A stretch of DNA of 64,000 bases, taken from positions 414,501 to 478,500 of the forward strand of contig CAJHZI010000609.1 of the NCBI GenBank assembly GCA_905160935.1. Direction: 5' to 3'. The stretch is from Enchytraeus crypticus (lineage: Eukaryota; Annelida; Clitellata; Enchytraeida; Enchytraeidae). Position 1 is the first letter of the stretch. Every line of letters starts with the position of its first letter. This document shows, piece by piece, positions 1-12,600 of this stretch. The notes beneath the pieces are model-generated. The model was given only the letters and a program-made list of their open reading frames with translations, was not told the DNA's origin and did no database searches. A program made the translations under genes and the position numbers.

Positions 1-205
1 TCTTCTCTGTCTTCCGCTTTTCTCTTCATTTCCACATATGCGTGGGTCTTTAAATCATCTAACATCCCTAATCTCAGCATTCCCCTTCCTCTTTTCCCTT
101 CCATTCTACCGTATATGATCTCTATTAAAATAGACTTTCCCCCTTAGGATGTGTCCTATCCATCTCTTCTTCCTATTTCTTAATACATTTCGAATCATAC
201 AGCAT
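1..205 (-). mobile_element. 3'-end fragment of the same APE-type LINE family
   Basis: The plus strand closely matches the stretch at about 9530-9720 of the 9475-11696 LINE (same order: TCTTCTCTGTCTTCCGC, TGGGTCTTTAAAT, TAGGATGTGTCCTATCC). It therefore encodes the KRWIGHILR...RGRPRL C-terminal part on the minus strand. It runs off the left edge of the window. Confidence 0.8.
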
Positions 206-620
206 ATTAATACTGGGAATTTGATTTAGCGCTTGTATTTCAAATGGTACATTGTCGTGCAGGTGTACAATGACAAATTCACTTGATAACTTGTGAAGCG
301 CGTCAATTTAAGAGCCTAAATCTAACCGTAATAATAAAAAGGTAAAGCCGTATCCATAAAATTCTAAACTTTAACTCAAACCCGTAAATCTATACCCTAA
401 TCCTAAAGTCTAAAGTTGTTATGTAAATAAATCCTAAACCTTATATAGATTTTAATCAGTAACTTTTAATAAAAGGAATCATGCGAGTAATTTGATGTCA
501 GTTTAATTACGCTGCTCAATCTATAGCTAGCTCTTGATGTAAGTCAGTTAGAACAATATATGCTTACCTTGCAGTTTGCATTGAACTGTCGCCTTCTGTT
601 AACATTTCTTAATATTACAG

Positions 621-3600
621 GGAGTGAAGAAGCCATTTTCGAATGTAATTCGAGCGAATATTGGTGACTGTCATGCCTGTGGTCAACCTCCTATAACATT
701 CCTGCGTCAGGTATATTTTATACAAGTTCATTGATGGTTTACTTCCCCCTGTTATGTCCGGGTTGTTTGAAGAATTGACCAACCGGTTACTGCGCGTGTC
801 ATAGAAGTGGGATTCAAGGGAAGATGATGATTATGATGATGACATTGATTGTTTACTGAAATTAGTACAAATTTGTCTTGCACAGAATTGTACTGAGATA
901 TTGACTCTATCTTTAAAAAAATCTAAGAAGCAAATTTTGTATAAAAAATTATGATTATTTTTACAATTGCATTATAGATTTGTTATTTAGATGCATTCAA
1001 AAATATGTTAGGGTCACATCAAGTTTAATGTGTCCTTAAAGAATAAAAAGACTCATTTCTATATGTTGAACTGTAATACATTAAAATTTATAACTTTAAA
1101 ATTATTTAAAATTAAGGATATGATAAATGGTATTGAATTTCACGGCGTATTTTCGCAGTGGAATGAGAACGATAGATTAATCGATCTATCCAATAACTAG
1201 CAATATACTGACAATTAGTCATCTAGGCCTACTAATTAACTATATAGCGTCATATATTTCACGGATGTGTTAAAAATGAATCTTACGTTGAATTTAAACA
1301 AAAAATACCTTCTGTCTCTCTCGTATACAAAACGGTATTAGGGGTTTAGCGTCAAGGTCAAAGGCCCATTGGCTTCTCATCATGATTTACAACTATTTCA
1401 TTCTTGTTGTAAGTAAAGCTATTTGTGTTGCTATTTTGTCTGCTTCTCTTCATTGACATCATCATCATCTTCCCTTAAATCCCAGTTTAACTAGGGTCGG
1501 GATACGAATAGACCTTCTTCACTCCTCTCTGTCCCATCAATATCATCAGTCAATCCCATATTTAACCATTCGTTGTAACGGAAAGATTTTGTAGCTATTT
1601 CTGAAGCCTAGGTGCTCACTAACCGAATGCACTTTCTGACGTCGGTTGGATCATAGTGCTTTAGTTGCCTTCTACGACACGGACAGCACCGGTTTGTCTA
1701 TTCTCCAAACAACCCGGATACAACACGGGGAAAATCCCTTCATTGGTAGTAAGTAGTAAATAGTGCAGGTTTAGTGTCATTTTCTCTTTCGTGGATGTTT
1801 TATGCGGCGTTAATCCTCATTTTGTTAATGGTATTTATTTCACATTTTACTTATTTTGGTCATTGGTAGAATTGCGAGTTAATGATGGGTTTGAGTTGTT
1901 TAGTATTAGCTATTTTAGTATTAACTGTGCGACGAATGACTGATAAATCTGTTGCCAAAAGTTCCAGGTGTGATTGCCAATGTTATAGGCCTACAGTTAA
2001 GTAATTAGCTTAATTAGTTGTCGTCTTGTATGCAGTGGTTTAAGTGAGAATTTAGATCTAGTGATACTCTCAAAATTAGTGCCCTTCCCTTCAGCAGGGC
2101 CTCTATGTCTATAATAAGTGAGTTCCCCTGACAGGGAGGGGCCTCACTTCAGAAATTATGAGAGCTAGCGGAACTGAGTTACTCTACGTAACTCCCGCAC
2201 TTTAACCACTGCTTGTAAAGCTAAAGCTAAAAAGCTAAGGTTAACGTCAGTTTCCCCACTCGAAAGCGATGTCAGTGACGGGCGAGCCCAGGATTTGAAC
2301 CCCGCACCTACTATTCCGTGGTCGAGTATCTTACCAACTTCGCCACTGGCTCCAACCAGTATATAACGTTAAATCTCGATTGTATAGCTATGATTGTACA
2401 GGTTGTGGCACTGTGCACGTATCCTAAACTACTGGACAGTCCAGAGTTCAACAGTGATGCCAAGGATAGAGCCAGGAAAATACTCGCCAGCTGTGGTGGT
2501 GGCAGCATAGGTCTCTAGATTGTTAATTTTCTTTTTCTTGCTCTCCATTTGTCTACTTTTGCAGTATTTAATTTGATATATTCCTCAATTTTCTCACTAA
2601 TAGTAAAGTAGATTCGTGTAGTAATTATTTTGCTTGGTTTGTTGATTTCTCAGAGAGTTCTCATTAGTGGCGTAGCCATTGCCTGGACAAAGTTCTGTAA
2701 CTTGTAGCGTTTGGTTTGCTAAACCTTAATATTTGACTCATTGGTTTCTCTGGAAGCTGTTTGTTGCAACGATGCTGTGTTTGGCTTTTAAATGTTTTGT
2801 GATTTTCTCATTGTTTTATTTTGAGAATAAGAGACGATTCATCTGGGTTTATTGTTTAATGGAATGTTTTCAAATAATAAATCAGTCAGTTTCTGAGGTT
2901 AAGTGATTCGATATCATTAATAACGAATCTGCCATTAGTCAACTTATTTAAGTACAATCAGAAAGAACTCTTTTGGATAATGTAATTGTTTGTATTCCTT
3001 GTATCCAACGTGGAAGATTTTATTTCTATTTTATATTATATCTTGCATTTAACCTATTACATTACGCTTTTCTGTAATATCGTACTATTGCAACAATATA
3101 CACTTTACATATTGCTCTATTTAGCATCGAATTAAATAGCATTATTTAAAATTGGGATTTGATCACCTAAAAACTTAAAAGCTACATGTATGTAGTATAG
3201 CCCTGTATGTAATTGATTCATCGATAGATTGACGTTGTTTTTATTGAAATGGTGCAGAATTTGAATTTGTTGATAAGTATTTAGTTCTCGATAAGGCGAT
3301 AAGGGTCAACAATTGATTGATTGGTTGATCGATTGATTGATCAGGGTCATACTCAGACAGTGTAGGGCTAGCTGCAGTCAGGGAGGATATAGCTCGTTAT
3401 ATTACACAGAGAGACGGAGGCATACCTTGTGACCCTGGCAACGTTTTCCTATCCACAGGAGCCAGTGATGGTATCAAGGTTTGATCTCGCCATTTAACAT
3501 TTTATTATATACTTTAAAGATGCTATTATTTTTTATAATCGCACAACTTTATCTCTATTTTAACCACAAAGAATAGATTAATAATAATAATAAAGGTTTA

Positions 3601-6600
3601 TCGACCGTTTTCTTATCCAAGGATGATGTCAGAGACGTCCCTACAGCACACGTCACTACAGATCAATTCATCCAGACCAGTCTGCAAAGGAAATGTGCTG
3701 AGGAGAAGTAAATTGCAGTTATTGGATGCAATGAGTGCCATTTAGATGCCATTCACCGGTAAAATGGTAAGTTTTGAATCTATCAAGAGACGGCTAAGTT
3801 TTTTAAAATTAGCTAAAGCATGATCGCAGATCTTATAATATTCTTTTAGCAGTATTTATTCCTTAGCAGTTCAATTTTCTTCATAGTTAATACCCTTTTC
3901 TTAACTGTATTTGTTATTTATTGGATTGATAAATGTTGATATTACGTTAAAGTTTCTACACTGCATTAGGGATCAATATTATATTACGTTATTACATAAA
4001 TTTATGTTACTTTCTTTGTGTTTTCAATGCATACATCGTGAAATAATTGTTCAGAAGTTGTGACATTTTCTAGAAGTGTTAAATTACTATTCAGATGGGT
4101 CTGGAGTTCTTTTCTGGTGTTTTGATAAGGCGCCATCGGTGACATCGAGGAGACACAGTGACACCAATTATTTAATTGCTGCTGATAAAATTGCTTAGAA
4201 AATATATACTGCCTATAAACTATATACTGTCTATAAAATATGTACTGCCTATCAATTTTTACTTCCACTAAAAATTGTCCAATCAAAATTGCCACTTAAT
4301 TATATAAAGGCCTACAATTATCTATTTATTTTATATTGATATGATTAAATTACTTTGTGGACATTAGAAGCTAGTAATAATAGTTCGATAAATTCACTTG
4401 TTTTAGTTCACATATACGCCGTAATCTATCTGTACCCATACTCTAGTAGCGGCTTATTTATTGATGATTGGCTGATTGATGTATTGATTAACGGATTGAT
4501 TGATCTAGTCGATACTGAAGCTGATGACTATTGATGATTGACTGATTGATGTATTGAGTAACTGATTGATTGATCTAGTCAATACTGAAGCTGATGATGA
4601 CAGGCAGGGACAGTCCTAGAGCTGGTGTTATGATACCGATACCTCAGTACCCTCTCTACACTGCTACCATTGCTGAATACAACGCATGTCCTGTGAGTGC
4701 TACCAACGTCTTCTCTAAACTTTAGTTTTGTCTGCTTGTTGGCTGGAGCCAGTGGCGATGTCGGTAAGATATTCGACCGTGGATCAGTATGTGCGGGTTC
4801 CAATCCTGGGCTCCGCCTCACTGACATCGCTTTCGAGTAGGGAAACTGACGTTAACTTAGCTTTTTTAGCTTTTTTTGTTTGCTATAGTTTTGAAAGAAA
4901 TTTAATCGTTATCCTGAATTCGTTAATTTGACTTTGTGTACTTTTGATGAAATATTTATCATGAGTGTACCTCTGAGCATTTTGTTGAACAAAGAGTGTG
5001 GAAGTAGAAATTACAAAAAAAAAAAAAAAATCGATCTGTATGATAAATTAAATTTAAATACATAAATCTATTTAAAATATATATTTTTTCAACATAATTT
5101 AACTGAGAATATCGTGTAACTAACTAATATATTCATTAATATATTTACAAATCGATTCTTCTATTGAATTTTGTAGGTTCCATACTATCTCGATGAAGCA
5201 AACAACTGGGCCCTCAACATTCAAGAACTGAAAAGAGCTGTCAGGGCTGCTAGGACGCCAGAATGTCTGCCACGGGCACTTGTTGTTATCAACCCTGGTA
5301 ACCCTACAGGTTAGTATTCTACAAAACGCATCAAGTATATTAAGAATTAATTTACTGTGTGTTTAAAATCTGATAATGAAGTGATTTGAGGAAGGCAACG
5401 GGAAACCACCTCAGAAACTATACTTTTCCCAAGCTATAGGCTACATAAAGTATGGAAAAGGCATAGACTTTGTGAAGGGATTAACATGTTGATCTGAGGG
5501 GTGCTCAAATGGAGCGAGAAAGCAGACTTTGAGTATGATTATGTACCTTGAACCTGCCATTTGTCAGTGCACTGCAAAGAGAATAAAGTGTTTCTCAGAT
5601 GTGTATCTCACTACTGCCTCGGATGAATTGAATTGTCTACAACATTATAAATGGATCACCGAGATCACAATAAAATGTACTTCTTGTTGCTTTATTGATT
5701 TTTATCCTTTACTGAAACAAACTTCAACTATGACATGTTAGAGTTTAACATTTCTGTAGCCTAATATTCAACTGAAATTTTAGGCTTATATTTTAGGCCT
5801 TGATTCTTTTATACCATTCCTGGCAGAGCCAAAGATTTGACTGAAAATTTATTTATAGTCAGAGAAATACAATTTAATGCCAATTCAGATACCCAAGTAA
5901 GTCTAATATTTAAACTATTAAGCTACAATATATCTAAACTTTAGTATTTAAAAAAGATTATGGATTTCAGTTACATTTGGGTAGAAAAATCGTTAGTTAG
6001 AAAAAGCGTTAACGACCTCAAATTGTAGAAAGGATTTTGTGTCCTAAAATAGCCTTGATAGTTCATAAGACAGTGCACTAGATTAACCTGATCAATGCAC
6101 TAGAGAGAGGCAGATTAGTCAGCTTAACACAGTGACTTTTTCTATACTGGCTTGTGCTGTCAGTAGTATGCGTCTAATGCTAAATGGACCATGTTTTTGT
6201 TTTTGTTAGTTTAATATTGAACTCTTTTCATAAATCAGCCTCGAAGGCCGATTTTGGTCATAACACTACTACATATATATAATTTTTAAAAAAAATAATG
6301 ATTATTATTACTATAATTCTAAATAAAATATCAGTTCTCCACATAATAAATTTAACATTTTCTATATAATAATAATCTGATCGTTTCAGATTACTTGATC
6401 ATATCCTGTCATGTTACATGATCAGATCAAATTATATCATCATCGATATATTAAGAGTTTTCTATAGTAATACTTAGTGGTAATGCTGAATTGATGTACA
6501 GGTCAAGTGTTAACAAGACAGAATATAGAAGATGTGATAAAGTTTGCAAGAGAGGAAAACCTGTTTATACTCGCTGATGAGGTAGTTTATAAACGAGTTT

Positions 6601-9600
6601 CATTTTAGCTTCACACGTAAATTACGTACACGACTTGTGCGTAATTTATACTTATTCATATTTATTCTTAATTTATATATCATTATTTATTTATATATTT
6701 ATTTATTTATTATTTACTATTATTATTTACATTATATTTATTTATAATGTATATATACTTATTCGTATTTATTCGTAATTTATATATACTTATTCATATT
6801 TACTTGTAATTTATATTAACTTATATATATTTATTCATACGACTTGTACGACGTGTACGGTATTAAATTAATTGATTGCGTTGGTAAAGTATTCATTTAT
6901 TTATTTAAAATTATACATTTTTGAGTGATAGCTCATGCAGCATCCTGTTGATTATTTTTACTCGTTTTGCCTTTATAGCGCTTCACTATCGAACCAGCTC
7001 AAATTCTCGATTAATCTACCAAACGTTGTTTATAAGCCTGTGCCAAGAACACTTTCGTTATTGTATGCGGACTAACCTGAGTGTAAACTCAATACGTTTA
7101 TCTTTATTACAACTTCTTTTTATGAAGTCTTCCTTAAATCAGAACTCGTTTCTCTAGAGTCAGTGAACCTTCGCTTGTGTTTGCTTGAGAAGTTGTGCTG
7201 TTAGTATGTGCGAGGTTCAAATCCTGGGCTCGCCCGTCACTGTCATCGCTTTCGAGTGAGGAAACTGTTGTTAACATTAACTTTAACAGCTTTGTTGAAA
7301 TTTATGCAAAATGTTGTCAACTTGCTACACTTCAGTTGCGCCATCAGTGAACTAAATAATGTCTATATCAGGCTATATGTTACTTAATCATTTAAATTGT
7401 TAGCTTATTCAACCAATGATTCAAACAAATTACACTCGAATAACTAGAAGCTCTCTTTTCATTTGTAGCAATCGATCACCGCAATAAATAATTTGGATAT
7501 CTAGACGTTCAAAATAATTACAGATTCATCATAACATATTAATAAGTTGATTTAAATAGACGCTTAATAGCAGGCTTAATCCTATTCTACTCTAAATCGT
7601 CTTCGTGGTTTAGAAATGATCGTTAAAGCATCATAGTTTGATTGACATGCGATTCTTTTTTTGTTTAATGAATTGTTTTATTTTTTGATTGACAGGTGTA
7701 CCAGCATAATGTCTACGCTAAGGGAGCGGAGTTTCATTCATTTAAGAAAGTTATGAAGGAGATGGGCAAAGAATACGACGACATGGAACTGGCTTCCTTC
7801 CTATCAACATCTAAGGGCTATATGGGAGAGTATGTCATGTTCTCTTAATTGTTTAAAACGAAACTCAGCTCCTTCAGAAAGAAACATTCATATAGCTGAC
7901 AAACAACTTTTGAATCAGATTATTAAAGTAACGCAACGACAACGACGCACATGTATGCATCAATTATAATTATTTACTTATATGTGATATTGATTAATCG
8001 TACCATTCATTGCATAGCAAGTTGGTAGCTTCCAGCTACCAACTACCAACTAAGCTACAAGCATCCTACAAGAGTTAATTTTTAAGTCCGATCTATATTA
8101 TTTTGATTGCTACTGATTTGAAGCCAATCCTTCTGTGCTAAAGTCAGTTAGTTGGCTAACATGGTGAGTTGAAAGTAATTATATTATCAGTTTTAATAAG
8201 CTTGGGCTCTGCATATTAAATTATTGAGTTGCTCATTTCGCGTGCCAGAAAATTATTAAATATGTATATTTGTGCAAATGAATAAAAAACTTGTAAATGA
8301 TATTCAACTTCATACTTATTAAGAGTAATATTACATAGTATGCAATTATTCGAGTTTTGGGGTCTAGTTATATTTCTATTATAGTGTTATTAAGGATAAA
8401 TTGGGATTTAAGGAAAGATGATGATGATAGTGTTATTAAGGTGTACTATATTGTATAGAAGCAGTAGTTTATATATCATTTTTGAATTGGTCTAGAGTGT
8501 AGTGGCTTCATAATAGCTTTTATAAAACAAGTTTGTGCATGTTTTGTCTTGATTCTGTTTTATGTTTGTCTAGATTCTGTCGCCTGGCTATAAACTTTAA
8601 TTTGCCGTGTGGCTTGATTTATTGACATCTTGACCTTAATATTATACATTACAGAAGTACAGCAAAATAGAGGTCGAGCTAATTGGGCAAATGTTATGGT
8701 TGTTGCTTAGATGTGGTTATAGAGGTGGTTATTGCGAAATTGTTAACTTTGAACCAGATATGAAGCTTATGCTCATTAAATCCATATCAGCTAAACTCTG
8801 TCCCACAGTGTCCGGTCAGGTAATGTTCTGCTACTACTTTCAATATATAATTCTTTTTATTTTACCTTTGTATTCTATAAATTTCTGGCTATGAATTGAG
8901 TAGAATGTTTGCTAGTGCACTGGACACGTGATTTAAGACCATTGCCTGGGTGATAATGTGTCTTAGGATTTATATAAATTATTTCAGAAATGTTATATGT
9001 AAAATTTGTAATTGTTTGCAATTTCAAATCAGCGAAAATTAAAGTAAACTTGTATTGTAAGCTAAGAAATTTGTTTATGCACAATACGTTCGCACTTAAC
9101 TTGTATGGCAACTGATTGATTAGAGAGTAATTTCGGAGTCGCCAAGATGATTTTAAATGTTATAATTGTATAATCATAAAGATTGATCGGCTTAAAGATA
9201 ATTTGACATTATGCTTATTATTTGTCTATGAATTTCATTGTTTCAACTCCAAGCCTATATTTGTTAAGTATATATAAAGTACCCTGACTGGTAAGCTAAA
9301 TCAAAAGCTAAATCCTATCTAATTCTCTCTGTTACCCGGCTTATAAAAAATAGCACAGAACTGATAATGTGATTGATTCCTTATTGATTTAAACGAGTAA
9401 TTTTACTGTAGATTCGATGGAAATTCCTAATTATATATGATGTTTCACTGTAGTGCTATTTGCTATGTGGTTAACTCTCTCTCTTAGTGCACTGCCTACT
9501 GGCAGGTCCATGGTACATAACGCCTCCACTCTTCTCTGTCTTCCGCCTTCCTCTTCATTTCTACATATGAGTGGGTCTTTAAATTATCTCACATACCTAA

Positions 9601-12600
9601 TCTCGGCCTGCCCCTGCTTCTTTTTCCTTCCAGTGTACCTTCTATGACCTCTTTTAATAGACCTTCCCCCCTTAGAATGTGTCCTATCCATCTCTTCTTC
9701 CTATTTCTTAACACATTTATCAACTGTCTATCTGTGCCAACTCTCTCCAGGACTTCCTCATTTGTAAACTTTTGAGTCCAGCTAATCCTCTCCATTCTTC
9801 TCCAAATCCACATTTCCAATGCCTCCAGTTTCCTAATATCTTCCTTTCTTAAGGTCCATGTTTCACATCCATATAATAGCGTGGTCCAAACCAAAGTTTT
9901 CACTATCTTTATCTTTGTGTCTTTCTTTAGACTTTTTTTAATAGTTCTTTTCTACTACCAAAGGCCGCTTTTGCTTGTGCAATCCTACTGCATATTTCCG
10001 TCTCACATTTCTCATCATCGGTTATAGTATGACCCAAATATTTGAAACTCCTTACCTGTTTCAATTTCATACCATTTATTGTGATATTAACTTCACCTTT
10101 ATTATTGGACACTCTCATAACCTTGGTCTTTTTTATATTAATCTTCATGCCATATCTTAGGGCCGTATCATTCAGCCTATCCATTTATCTTCTACAATCC
10201 AATCTCACTGCGCGCTACCATTCCTTGGTCATCTGCAAATCGTACATCTTGTAACAAATTCCCTCCTACTTGTATTCCTTCTTCCAAGTCTCCCATGGCT
10301 TCCTCCATCATTGCCTCAGCGTAAATGTTAAACAGCGGCGGCGAAATGCTACAACCTTGTCTTACTCCACGTCCTATTTCACCTTCTTCTGAATATTCTT
10401 GTTGGATTTTGATTACTGCTCTTTGATTCATGTACAAGTTCAAAATTAGTCTTCTATCTCTCCAGTAAATTCCTATTCTTTTTAAGATATTCATCATCGT
10501 TATCCAATCAATCCTGTCAAAGGCCTTCTCGAAGTCTACAAGGCATACAAAAACGTCATTCCCATATTCGAAGCTTCTTTCGCAAAGAACCCGCATTACT
10601 CCTATTGCATCTCTTGTGCCGCATCTTTTCCTAAAACCAAATTGTGTCTTGCTCAGTATCATCTCTGCTTTCGACTGAATGCGATTATTTACTATCTTTA
10701 ATAAGATCTTCGATGCATGAGGTATTAAGCTGATTTTTCTGTAATCCGAACACTCCACAGCATTGGCTTTTTTGGGAATTGGAATCATCACTACTTGGTA
10801 AAGTCGTCTGGCCAAATACCTGTATTGTACGCTCCCATACATACCTCCATTAATTTTTGAGTGTTTCTCCTTCCAACATTTTCAATAAATCTGCTGAGAT
10901 TTCATCTATTCCGGCTGCCTTCCCCTTCTTCACAGTGTTAATTGCAGAATAAATTTCCTCCTTCATTAAATCGGGGCCCCTTTTATCGTCTTCTATGATA
11001 TTTTCTTCTTCTACTTTAAAATCCTCTTGAACTGGTTTCCCAGCCTTATCATACAATTCCTCTACATATTCTCTCCATCTTTCCTTTACTTCTTTCAGCT
11101 CTGTCTTCAATTCCCCATCTTTACCCATTGTACTAATGTTCTTTGCATCTCCTTTCGTTTTCTTATCGGTTCTTGTTGATATCCTGACTTCCTGGTATAA
11201 TAGATCCGACCTCCCTCTTCTATCATATTCTGCTAAATCATCACACTTTTCACTCCACCAATGATCTTTTGCTTTATCTGTAATTCTTCTAAGTTCACTG
11301 TTTAAGCTTCTATATTCCCTTCGGCCATGACTGGTATCTATACTTTTCCATTTCCTCCTTTCATCCATTTTGTCTAGCATCTTGCTTGTGATCCAAGGTT
11401 TTTTAGCTGTATTTGCTTTAAGAAAGCCATAAACTTCTTTTGCATCTATTTTAATAGCCTCCTTTAGCTGACACCATGTTTCATTTACCCCTGTTCTTCC
11501 GTAGTCCTTCATTTCCTTAACTTCTCTTTCCACTGCTTCCTGAAACTGACTTCTTTTCTCGTTCAATCCGTTCAAATTCCATCTCTTACTGCTTTTCTTC
11601 TTAAGTATTTTCTTCAACTGAAGCCCTACTTTTGCCATTACTAGATTGTGGTCTGAATTAATATCGGCTCCTGGATAAGCCCTTGAATTCTTCATACTAT
11701 GTGGTTAATTATACAGGTTAATTTCCCTTTTGTCCTGTAAGACAGGGGCTTCTTGTTTGGTTCCCAGCCGGGTTGAGTCCAGTAGTGTTCCTGTATATTT
11801 TGTACTCTCAATAAACTTAGCTTATCGCTTGTTCTCTCTCTAGTGTTTTGCTAAGCAGCAGGTCTAGGGTACATATTCCTACTCACATGCTGCTTTTCAC
11901 GCTCTATTAAGAGCACACCATTGATTAACGAGTTAATTCTTGGTAATTCGTGTGTAGGCTGCCATGGGCGCAGTAGTAAATCCACCAAAACCTGGCGAAC
12001 CTTCTTATGAGCAGTTTCAAAAGGTTTGAAAATTTAATTTCTTTATCGATTATGTTGAATAAAATAATTATTTGTAGACGACTGATTTTGATATTTTAAG
12101 GATGTGTAGTAACGAAAACTTATGATTTTGGAGGGAAGAGCTGGATATTAAGCTTCAGAGAGGTAGACCACAACTGACGTGGTGATTAAGAAAGACACGA
12201 AAAATAAGGGATTGGCTGATGATATGGTGTGGGACAGAGAGGATTGGAGAAGGTTTATTCGTATCCCGACTGTAGTTAAACTGGGATTAGGGGGATGATG
12301 ATGATGTATAGTAACGAAAACAGGAAGTAGGCTCAGGCTTTTCTTTGGAGAGCTTATATCATTTATTTACTGTTATCTCTGATCCAAAGGTCAATAATAG
12401 ATTTTCGACTAATTTCCGATTTTGATTTAGACTGCATGAATCCATGGCTCACCCCGTCGCCGATAGTAATTTCAGCCATGAGATGACGTTAGAATCGACT
12501 TTATTTTATGTATTCGACTTTGTAAGAAAGAAGAAAAAGCTGAACGTTTGATGCTATTTCTTGTCTGTTTGATTACACGACTTTAAATACCTTGTAGGCA

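Noticed and set aside
4461..4530. A mutually exclusive alternative exon 4 of GPT
   Set aside because: Only acceptor plus about 20 exon bases are duplicated; there is no donor and no further coding sequence.
8691..8894. A separate 67-codon gene starting at 8691
   Set aside because: Its central part is GPT exon 8 (8711-8819); the flanks are intron, as shown by phase and splice sites.
10192..11695. 281- and 216-codon frames as host genes
   Set aside because: They carry endonuclease/reverse-transcriptase motifs, frameshifts and a flanking target-site duplication, so they belong to a LINE.
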